Source: Opisthorchis felineus (taxonomy: Eukaryota; Platyhelminthes; Trematoda; Opisthorchiida; Opisthorchiidae). From it: DNA of 64,000 nucleotides. Below the pieces are notes generated by a model. The model had not been told where the DNA came from and did no database searches. It saw nothing but the letters and a program-made list of their open reading frames with translations. Below are positions 62,501 to 64,000 of the stretch, one piece after another. The position numbers and the translations under genes were made by a program. The number at the start of each line of letters is the position of its first letter. Positions within the stretch are counted from its first letter, which is position 1. The stretch spans positions 19,841-83,840 of the forward strand of contig SJOL01004603.1 of assembly GCA_004794785.1 (NCBI GenBank). The letters run 5' to 3'.

Positions 62501-62854
62501 TCAGTGTTCAACACTGATTCTTCGCTGTAGAACTGCTGTAGCCTGCCGGCTACTCCTACTCAAAATTTGACTGCACAGGGTCGTTTCCATTTGTCTCCGT
62601 AACAACATTTTCAGAGACGAGATGCCATAATACCCCCCAACCCCCACCAAAGCTCAGATATGTCCAAACACAGTGCAATGACAAACGCTTACTTCAATCT
62701 GCTTGATGATGTCTCTAGGTCCAACGAGTGAGGAGTCAAAGGTAATGGAGCATGACTTTGAAGCAAGCGAGACCGAGACACCGCGTATGCCAAGTTGCCG
62801 TTGTAAATGAGATTCGAGAGCATGAGCGTCTGTTTGACTACTCAAACTTTCCAC
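7972..62854 (-). CDS. ATP7: Copper-transporting P1B-type ATPase, ATP7 family (16 exons, 5'-partial)
   Basis: Sixteen exons join in phase into 1257 residues plus stop; the start lies beyond the right edge. Residues below are counted from the first one in the window. Layout: a CxxC-less metal-binding domain (1-54); TM1-TM2 (79-162); TM3-TM4 (163-240); A-domain with TGES (326-329); TM5-TM6 with the CPC copper site (447-449); DKTGT with the phosphorylated Asp (491); N-domain with HP (556-557), GxG (641/643) and VGN (770-772); P-domain with TGDN (863-866) and GDGVND (1027-1032); and TM7-TM8 with YN and MxxSS. CPC and the TM7/TM8 residues define Cu(I) specificity in ATP7A/ATP7B, which pump cytosolic copper into the trans-Golgi or out of the cell. 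The human proteins have six metal-binding domains upstream of TM1; only the last is visible here. The protein is longer than its relatives because of insertions in the N- and P-domains. Confidence 0.95.
10150..10460 (-). mobile_element. Non-LTR retrotransposon fragment (RT palm)
   Basis: On the - strand [18 protein letters not shown] and IRRMPKGLR are followed, after a stop, by LEYADE at 10228-10245. These are the RT motifs that surround the catalytic Asp residues (YADD is usual; here YADE). The fragment is short and has stops. Confidence 0.75.
11860..13960 (+). mobile_element. Non-LTR retrotransposon, endonuclease joined to RT tail (internally deleted)
   Basis: An APE-type endonuclease is readable in pieces: [27 protein letters not shown] (12409-12518), [13 protein letters not shown] (12844-12882), and [11 protein letters not shown] with [16 protein letters not shown] (13060-13185). 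The RT catalytic core should follow, but the frame passes near 13340 straight to the RT C-terminus: [35 protein letters not shown] and [15 protein letters not shown]. Several stops and frameshifts are present. A 3' tail encodes the remnant [15 protein letters not shown], shared with the copy at 40143. It lies antisense in the last ATP7 intron. Confidence 0.82.
13985..14300 (+). repeat. Hammerhead-bearing dispersed repeat, best copy
   Basis: The unit reads: leader GAAATACACTCATTT...TTTGGTTTTGCGAGAG (13989-14035), a CGAGAG/CTCTCG hairpin, ACATAAGGTTGACGGAAACC, the ribozyme (14120-14162), the tail CTGTCGAAGAATTTTC, then an R2 module with CATCAGTG...CACTGATG and a GATGATGATG run. Parts of this order recur at 42346, 15660, 16550, 5627 and (reversed) 5850. 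Confidence 0.7.
14120..14162 (+). ncRNA. Hammerhead ribozyme (intact core)
   Basis: Read in order: stem I 5' GCCTAC (14120-14125), core CTGATGA (14126-14132), stem II GCCCCAAGAAGAGC (14133-14146, one C/A mismatch), core GAAA (14147-14150), minimal stem III CC/GG (14151-14154), TC with predicted cleavage after C14156, and stem I 3' GTGGGC (14157-14162). GTGGGC pairs with GCCTAC at all six positions, with one G-U. A two-base-pair stem III is typical of hammerheads in schistosome SINE-like repeats and Penelope-like elements. Activity is inferred; a stem III this short may need a dimer. Confidence 0.78.
15660..15830 (+). repeat. Degenerate hammerhead-bearing repeat copy
   Basis: GCCTAT and CTGATGA (15743-15755) are kept. 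Stem II is weak, GAAA reads GAAC, and the post-cleavage strand TAATGGAC no longer pairs well. The tail CTGTCAAGAGGTTGTAT...TAAGTAGTGTTTTA matches the other copies. Confidence 0.6.
16100..16180 (-). repeat. Degenerate hammerhead-bearing repeat copy, - orientation
   Basis: On the - strand GCTATA, TAATGA (for CTGATGA), GCTATGAAAAGAGC, GAAA, CCGGC and GTTGGC are followed by TGTCGAAGG. The GAAA strand and the tail are clear; the first core strand is damaged. This copy is in the sense orientation of ATP7. Confidence 0.55.
16548..16602 (+). repeat. Leader fragment of the hammerhead-bearing repeat
   Basis: GTGAAATACACTCATTTACA...TTTGGTTTTGCGAGAGACTCACCTGG matches the leader at 13989-14040 almost base for base. 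It stops before the ribozyme part. Confidence 0.6.
18168..18352 (-). CDS. ATP7: ATP7 exon o: TM8
   Basis: This exon encodes [20 protein letters not shown] then [14 protein letters not shown] (TM8) and a cytosolic tail start, [27 protein letters not shown] matches the TM8 copper-coordination signature. Acceptor TTTGAAG (phase 1), donor GAT|GTGAGT (phase 0). Confidence 0.94.
23725..24111 (-). other. Unassigned open frame in ATP7 intron n
   Basis: A 128-codon frame (starts [13 protein letters not shown], includes [16 protein letters not shown]). I do not recognise the family. Frames of this length are expected by chance in a window this size, so it may be noise or a retroelement relic. Confidence 0.15.
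24597..24681 (-). repeat. tRNA-like segment (possible second SINE type)
   Basis: On the - strand TTCACTTGGTAGAACACC resembles a pol III A box and GGTTCGAGTTC a B box, about 45 bases apart. The segment does not fold into a clean tRNA, and the related GACTCGAGTCC lies at 24741-24751. It could be a SINE head or a tRNA pseudogene. Confidence 0.4.
24983..25103 (+). repeat. Dispersed module R1, copy 1
   Basis: The module reads TTGATCAGGTGGCTGTTGAT...TTGGCAATTGACTTGCAAA, then CGTTTCGTCACCATATGAGG and AGACATCATCAGTGCGCAG. It recurs at 50180-50290 (-), 61121-61226 and 63018-63130, with partial copies near 37600 and 38430. Confidence 0.7.
25243..25398 (-). repeat. tRNA-derived SINE, copy 4 (diverged)
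   Basis: On the - strand a B box (GGTTTGAACCC) is followed by the family body (CTGTCTAGGCTTGG..., AGCTAGGCACCAAAAGGGC) and the CGGCTGAAT end. The A-box half is poorly kept. Confidence 0.65.
25784..26275 (-). CDS. ATP7: ATP7 exon n: end of the insertion, GDGVND loop, TM7
   Basis: The first 84 or so residues ([14 protein letters not shown], then basic [18 protein letters not shown]) have no match in ATP7 relatives. Then come [56 protein letters not shown] and IPVAAG, which are P-domain and TM7. The exon is 492 bases and keeps phase at both ends. Acceptor CTTTTTAG, donor CAG|GTGAGT. Confidence 0.93.
26276..27600. other. ATP7 intron m
   Basis: This intron of about 1.3 kb holds no recognisable element. 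Confidence 0.55.
27601..28137 (-). CDS. ATP7: ATP7 exon m: end of the N-domain, P-domain TGDN, start of an insertion
   Basis: This exon encodes [19 protein letters not shown] (VGN contacts ATP), [31 protein letters not shown] and [15 protein letters not shown], all in family order. After LQ the frame stays open for about 37 Arg/Ser-rich residues ([28 protein letters not shown]) absent from relatives, up to a strong donor A|GTGAGT. A donor right after the conserved part (CAC|GTCGAA) is possible but weak. Confidence 0.88.
28138..28900. other. ATP7 intron l
   Basis: This 763-base intron ends in a T-rich tract, TATTCACTTTTAAG. No other element is seen. Confidence 0.6.
28901..29279 (-). CDS. ATP7: ATP7 exon l: N-domain GxG motif and long loop
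   Basis: This exon encodes 126 residues plus one base. It opens [16 protein letters not shown], which fits the AVPGCGIGCKV motif of ATP7 (GxG contacts ATP). A long Pro/Ser-rich segment follows with no recognised homology. It starts in phase 0 after exon k and ends in phase 1, exactly as the next exon requires. Acceptor TTTGAAG is moderate, donor CAG|GTTGGT. Without this exon the neighbours cannot be joined at their best splice sites. Confidence 0.75.
29944..30105 (-). repeat. tRNA-derived SINE, copy 3
   Basis: On the - strand the family body runs from GGAAGGTCCGTGGGACGATC through CTGTCTAGACTTGGGCAACC to GGGTGTTACAGCTGAAC, and ends at an ATTATT tail. The B box is mutated (GGGACGATCCC for GGTTCGAACCC). 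Confidence 0.7.
31259..31448 (+). repeat. tRNA-derived SINE, copy 1 (best A and B boxes)
   Basis: The head GCGAGATGGCTCAGTGGTCA carries a pol III A box (TGGCTCAGTGG) and, at about tRNA spacing, GTGGTTCGAACCCGACC carries the B box. The non-tRNA body follows (CTGTCTAGGCTTGGGCAACC, GGCACCGAAAGGGTGTTACA) and ends CAGCTGAACGA plus a T-run. The promoter is intact by eye; transcription is inferred. Confidence 0.82.
32446..32778 (-). CDS. ATP7: ATP7 exon k: N-domain with the HP motif
   Basis: This exon encodes 111 residues. The conserved part is [19 protein letters not shown], which corresponds to AExxSEHPLG in ATP7B. The ATP-contacting Glu (five residues before His) and the His are kept, but SEHPL reads VKHPI. 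Downstream is a Ser/Pro-rich stretch ([23 protein letters not shown]) with no counterpart in the human proteins. Acceptor CCCTTTCAG, donor ATG|GTGAGT. Confidence 0.9.
32779..34500. other. ATP7 intron j
   Basis: This intron of about 1.7 kb holds no recognisable element. Confidence 0.55.
34501..34611 (-). CDS. ATP7: ATP7 exon j: phosphorylation motif DKTGT
   Basis: Thirty-seven residues begin [17 protein letters not shown], which includes the Asp phosphorylated in the reaction cycle. They continue as [20 protein letters not shown] into the N-domain. Acceptor GCCATACAG, donor CAG|GTATGT, phase 0. Confidence 0.96.
34612..35347. other. ATP7 intron i
   Basis: This 736-base intron holds no recognisable element. 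Confidence 0.6.
35348..35533 (-). CDS. ATP7: ATP7 exon i: TM6 with the CPC copper site
   Basis: This exon encodes 62 residues: [36 protein letters not shown] and [18 protein letters not shown] in TM6 is the intramembrane Cu(I) ligand pair of P1B-1 ATPases. Acceptor GACTTTCCAG, donor AAA|GTACGT. Confidence 0.96.
37585..37655 (+). repeat. Dispersed module R1, partial copy
   Basis: TTGCTCGCCAGGCGTTTCCT, CACTTATCGAAGAGACGTC and ATCAATGCGCGAGTGAC correspond to the right half of R1 with several changes. Confidence 0.45.
38575..38650 (+). repeat. Dispersed module R2 (palindromic), copy
   Basis: TTACGGCAATGAAGTATCGG, GTTAAACACTGATGTCATGC and TGTCGATGATTATGATGATG match the copy at 60645. The palindromic arms have one G-T difference. 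Confidence 0.6.
39472..39603 (-). CDS. ATP7: ATP7 exon h: TM5
   Basis: This exon encodes 44 residues: [17 protein letters not shown], then [17 protein letters not shown] (TM5) and a luminal segment ending in GYE. Two adjacent cysteines lie at the start of TM5. Acceptor ATCACAG, donor GAG|GTAATC, phase 0. Confidence 0.93.
40078..40135 (-). repeat. tRNA-like B-box segment
   Basis: On the - strand GCTCCGTGAGCAAGGTGCAA is followed by CGGCGGTTCAAACCAACC, which holds a B box. The A-box half is poor. It could be the head of another tRNA-derived SINE or a relic tRNA. Confidence 0.35.
40143..40880 (-). mobile_element. Non-LTR retrotransposon 3' end
   Basis: On the - strand: [46 protein letters not shown], then after a frame change MLRRQNIV-like [17 protein letters not shown], and finally [19 protein letters not shown]. 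These match the RT C-terminus and tail of the element at 13344-13860, with frameshifts. It lies in the same orientation as ATP7. Confidence 0.8.
41284..41408 (-). CDS. ATP7: ATP7 exon g: end of the A-domain
   Basis: This exon encodes [20 protein letters not shown] then [19 protein letters not shown] and TSK, matching the family pattern GSVI.G.IN...L..ATHVG.DT.LAQIV.LVEEAQ. Acceptor GTGTTTCAG, donor AAG|GTGAGT. It joins exon f in phase 1. Confidence 0.92.
42346..42480 (+). repeat. Hammerhead-bearing repeat copy in ATP7 intron f
   Basis: The copy includes GAACATAAAGTTGACGGAAA just before the ribozyme and CTGTCGAAGAGTTTTC after it. It matches 14085-14180 closely, which shows the two derive from one family. 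Confidence 0.75.
42403..42446 (+). ncRNA. Hammerhead ribozyme, conserved core but weakened stems
   Basis: GCCTAC, CTGATGA (42409-42415), an A-rich 15-base stem II segment, GAAA (42431-42434), TCGGTC and GTGAGC. Both core strands are intact. Stem I has an A-C mismatch and stem II has largely lost pairing, so activity is doubtful. Confidence 0.6.
43611..43719 (-). CDS. ATP7: ATP7 exon f: TGES loop of the A-domain
   Basis: This exon encodes [16 protein letters not shown] and [16 protein letters not shown] plus one base of the next Gly codon. TGES is the catalytic loop that dephosphorylates the aspartyl phosphate. ATP7B has TGEA here, and TGES occurs widely in P-type ATPases. Too short to stand out as a free open frame, it is identified by motif and phase. 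Acceptor TTTTTCAG, donor CAG|GTGCAT. Confidence 0.9.
43720..48434. other. ATP7 intron e
   Basis: This intron of about 4.7 kb contains a decayed non-LTR reverse transcriptase on the - strand (45560-47110). A very AT-rich stretch with ATATAT and GTATGTATGTA motifs lies at 43930-44080. The rest shows nothing recognisable. Confidence 0.65.
45560..47110 (-). mobile_element. Non-LTR retrotransposon RT remnant
   Basis: On the - strand the RT reads in order with stops: [20 protein letters not shown] (about 46760-46830), [15 protein letters not shown] (about 46590-46640), then [15 protein letters not shown] and [20 protein letters not shown] (45767-46009). These are RT fingers, palm and thumb segments. 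It looks like a different family from the copies at 40143 and 49740. Confidence 0.75.
48435..48614 (-). CDS. ATP7: ATP7 exon e: start of the A-domain
   Basis: Sixty residues starting [18 protein letters not shown] and ending [14 protein letters not shown] match the segment before the TGE loop. A variable stretch, [19 protein letters not shown], sits between the conserved parts. Acceptor CCATTTAG, donor AAG|GTTAGC. Confidence 0.93.
50170..50184. repeat. Short telomere-like CCCTAA tract
   Basis: CCCTAACCCTAACCC, two and a half units of the metazoan telomere repeat (TTAGGG on the - strand). It abuts the R1 module within a non-LTR remnant. Too short to infer a telomere. Confidence 0.6.
50180..50290 (-). 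repeat. Dispersed module R1, copy 2
   Basis: On the - strand TTGATCAGGTGGCTGTTGAT, CTTGGCATTTGGCTTGCAAA, CGTTTCGTCACCATACGAGG and AGACATCATCAGTGCGCAG match copy 1 closely. It lies inside the non-LTR remnant, which suggests the module belongs to, or inserts into, that element family. Confidence 0.7.
52301..52534 (-). CDS. ATP7: ATP7 exon d: TM3-TM4
   Basis: This 234-base, phase-0 exon encodes [35 protein letters not shown] (TM3) and [18 protein letters not shown] (TM4). It is close to human ATP7A/B throughout. Acceptor CATCTGCAG, donor AAG|GTTTGT. Confidence 0.95.
53556..53591. repeat. (TA)n microsatellite
   Basis: An uninterrupted AT/TA dinucleotide run of about 36 bases. Confidence 0.95.
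53741..53980 (-). mobile_element. Penelope-like element fragment (endonuclease C-terminal part)
   Basis: On the - strand [33 protein letters not shown] and [13 protein letters not shown] resemble the end of the GIY-YIG region of Penelope-like elements (EHIPxWL...HLxxSNHxI...AEAxxI). The stretch is similar, in inverted orientation, to 54680-54935. Confidence 0.6.
53990..54970 (+). mobile_element. Penelope-like element remnant, second subfamily
   Basis: [15 protein letters not shown] and [17 protein letters not shown] (54128-54210) fit the IxFTxExE...LPFLDV RT signature of Penelope-like elements. Further on [15 protein letters not shown] with LITVSTAFQ (about 54715-54810) matches the same endonuclease segment as the inverted fragment to the left. 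Stops and frameshifts throughout. Confidence 0.6.
58185..58437 (-). CDS. ATP7: ATP7 exon c: TM1, luminal loop, TM2
   Basis: This exon encodes [16 protein letters not shown] (TM1), a long luminal loop of about 43 residues with [14 protein letters not shown] and PGLS, then [14 protein letters not shown] (TM2). The loop is longer than in human ATP7B and carries several His and Met residues that could contact copper on the luminal side; that role is inferred. Acceptor TTTATCAG, donor CAG|GTAAGT. Confidence 0.92.
58693..58763 (-). CDS. ATP7: ATP7 exon b: linker before TM1
   Basis: This short 71-base exon encodes [13 protein letters not shown] then [10 protein letters not shown]. It matches the GFHASLA...EI linker between the last metal-binding domain and TM1. 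It starts in phase 0 and ends on AG, completing an Arg codon with the next exon. Acceptor CTACTTCAG, donor CAG|GTCTGT. Confidence 0.8.
59020..59037. repeat. (ATA)n tail of SINE copy 2
   Basis: ATAATAATAATAATAAT adjoins the 3' end of the SINE that lies on the - strand. It reads TTA on the SINE strand, so it is probably the element's tail. Confidence 0.8.
59038..59220 (-). repeat. tRNA-derived SINE, copy 2
   Basis: On the - strand CATAGCTCAGTGGTTAAGG carries the A box and GGTCCGTGGTTCGAACCC the B box. The body CTGTCTAGGCCTGGGCAACC and GGCACCGAAAGAGTGCTACA leads to CAGCTGAACGA and a TTA tail. It is full-length and very similar to copy 1. Confidence 0.82.
60645..60720 (+). repeat. Dispersed module R2 (palindromic), copy
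   Basis: TTACGGCAACGAAGCATCAG, then GTTGAACAGTGATATTATGC and TGTTGGTGATGGTGATGAC. The same order is seen at 38575-38650 and, in part, at 14225-14290 and 62490-62535. The core is CATCAGTGTT-G-AACACTGATG. Confidence 0.6.
61121..61226 (+). repeat. Dispersed module R1, copy 3
   Basis: GCTGATCAGACTGCAGATGA, CTGTTGGCTGAGCTCGGCAG, ACACTTGATCACCATACGAA and AGACATGGTCAGTGAGTGC match R1 with more changes. It lies just upstream of the Penelope-like remnant. Confidence 0.6.
61380..62245 (+). mobile_element. Penelope-like element remnant (RT end plus GIY-YIG endonuclease)
   Basis: The RT palm relic [20 protein letters not shown] (about 61420-61480) is followed by [13 protein letters not shown] and [16 protein letters not shown] in one frame (61575-61670), a hallmark of Penelope-like RTs. 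The GIY-YIG endonuclease follows at 61935-62200: CRGCDKH, a TAG where Tyr is expected, then [51 protein letters not shown]. At least two stops break it, so it is dead. It lies antisense in the ATP7 intron. Confidence 0.85.
62490..62535 (+). repeat. Dispersed module R2, partial copy
   Basis: ACATCAGTGTTCAACACTGA is the palindromic core, followed by a TTCTTCGCTGTAG segment similar to the ATGCTGTCGATG part of other copies. Confidence 0.5.
62693..62854 (-). CDS. ATP7: ATP7 exon a: degenerate membrane-proximal metal-binding domain
   Basis: This 162-base, phase-0 exon encodes 54 residues that align without gaps to the last metal-binding domain of ATP7A/B ([26 protein letters not shown]). Where the family has GMTCxSC, this exon reads SLSSQTD, so both copper-binding cysteines are missing (Ser6, Asp9). 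Acceptor ATTATCAG, donor GAA|GTAAGC. Upstream metal-binding exons were sought to 64000 and not found. Confidence 0.85.
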
Positions 62855-64000
62855 CTGATAATGATGAGAATAACAGGTTGGTAAATAGGTTTGCAAAATT
62901 GAGACGTTATTGATGTTAGTGAGATGTTATCTGAAAGCCTACTTCAGACACAGCTCGAAAATTAAGTCCAAAAACTAAACGTAATGTGTTGGAATACTAG
63001 TATCTCGAATACATTCATTGGTAACTGATCAGGTGGCTGTTGATCTGCTCGCCGAGCTTGGCAATTGATTTACAGACGTTTCGTCACCATCCCAGGAGCA
63101 CACTCAGCAGCAGCTGCACTGATGATATCTCCTTTTACAGAACTACCCATGCACACTAAAGTCTATAGGTTGGCACAGAGAGAACCAATTAGTCAATCAT
63201 CCTTGAGGTCGACGCATGCTAACCCGATAAACTGACTTACTGATTGCAACGGCCACTTTCCTGATATGGAATGCAAGACCTGTAAGCATATGAAGATCTC
63301 CTAGTGATTCCGCGGTCTGCTTAAGCCAAAGATTCAGATTACCGTGAACTATGCTCCACAGAACGTTCAACAAACTCAAGGCTTCACATCAACTCAGCCA
63401 TTGCTCTTTGTGCCATTGTGAAGGAGCATCACACAGATTTATATATTCGCAGCCTCCTTAGATGGAGGTTGGGTTCACTTTGGGTGTGAGGCCTTGACAA
63501 TGCAAAGGCGCCGATTGCTATGAGAGATAGGATTAACCATCTGGCTGGAATTAACAACTGAATTGCCGATTATAAGAGCCACAGGAGAGGCAACACGGAT
63601 GCGCTCACTTCTGTCTTGTATCGCGTGTTAATCCCGATCATGCAGGTCGACGATCATAATCACACGGTGACCTCGAACCAAATGGCATCAGAAGACATGG
63701 ACGTCAGCCTTAATTACCTGTGTAATCATCAATCGATTTTTCACGCTTATAAAAAGTTATTCTCTGAGACACAGGTCACTTGGTTAAATCAGCGAAAGAC
63801 CCCTTATCCAGGTATACGTACCGACTCGAGAACTTGGTTGGTCAGGTTTGCAGTTCAGTCGCTCACTAGCAAAAGGTCACTGGTTCGCCAATCTAACACG
63901 GTTGGATCTGAAGGCTCTGCCTGTCGATTTGATTGAATCTTCCCGGGTGTTTGGTCGTTTGACGGTCAAACGCAAATACCCAGCCACTTGTGTGCAAACG
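62855..64000. other. ATP7 intron upstream of exon a (window edge)
   Basis: Apart from the R1 copy no element is recognised. I searched the - strand for a further metal-binding exon with GMTCxxC and saw none. A possible B-box-like GGTCACTGGTTCGCCAATC lies at 63876-63894. The rest of ATP7, including its start, must lie beyond 64000. Confidence 0.55.
63018..63130 (+). repeat. Dispersed module R1, copy 4
   Basis: ACTGATCAGGTGGCTGTTGA, CTGCTCGCCGAGCTTGGCAA, TTGATTTACAGACGTTTCGT and CACCAT are followed by an insertion (CCCAGGAGCACACTCAGC) before GATGATATCTCC. The first 60 or so bases match copy 1 nearly exactly. Confidence 0.65.

Larger units (their letters stand above)
58764..62692. other. ATP7 intron a
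   Basis: This intron of about 3.9 kb holds a Penelope-like remnant (61380-62245), an R1 copy, two R2 copies and a tRNA-derived SINE (59038-59220). The stretch 59225-60640 shows no recognisable feature. Confidence 0.7.

Overview
The window is nuclear DNA of a eukaryote, most likely a digenean trematode (fluke). It holds spliced genes with GT-AG introns, including one 37-base intron, and introns of up to about 10 kb filled with decayed retroelements: APE-type non-LTR elements, Penelope-like elements with GIY-YIG endonucleases, a tRNA-derived SINE and hammerhead-ribozyme repeats. The species cannot be named from the sequence alone. No bacterial operon, CRISPR array, rRNA or functional tRNA gene was seen.

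There are two recognisable host genes, and they converge. On the + strand at 388-1797 is a complete four-exon gene for a BAP18-like chromatin protein: a SANT domain followed by a Ser-rich, acidic tail, 267 residues. On the - strand, from 62854 down to 7972, lie sixteen exons of a copper-transporting P1B-ATPase (ATP7 family). Its 5' end, with the upstream metal-binding domains, lies beyond the right edge. The sixteen exons join in phase throughout (3774 bases, 1257 residues plus stop). They contain the family motifs in order: TGES, CPC, DKTGT, the HP motif, GxG, VGN, TGDN, GDGVND and the TM7/TM8 signatures.

The ATPase has several oddities. The membrane-proximal metal-binding domain has lost both CxxC cysteines. 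SEHPL reads VKHPI. The nucleotide-binding domain carries long Pro/Ser-rich insertions. The P-domain is interrupted by about 120 extra, partly Arg-rich residues between the hinge and the GDGVND loop. The first luminal loop is long and His/Met-bearing.

The introns and the 6.2-kb intergenic gap carry at least five non-LTR fragments, two kinds of Penelope-like remnant, four copies of a tRNA-derived SINE, at least five copies of a repeat that encodes or once encoded a hammerhead ribozyme (one with an intact core at 14120-14162), and two further dispersed modules (R1 and R2). The hammerhead family, its probable link to Penelope-like elements, and the altered ATP7 are the items most worth following up.
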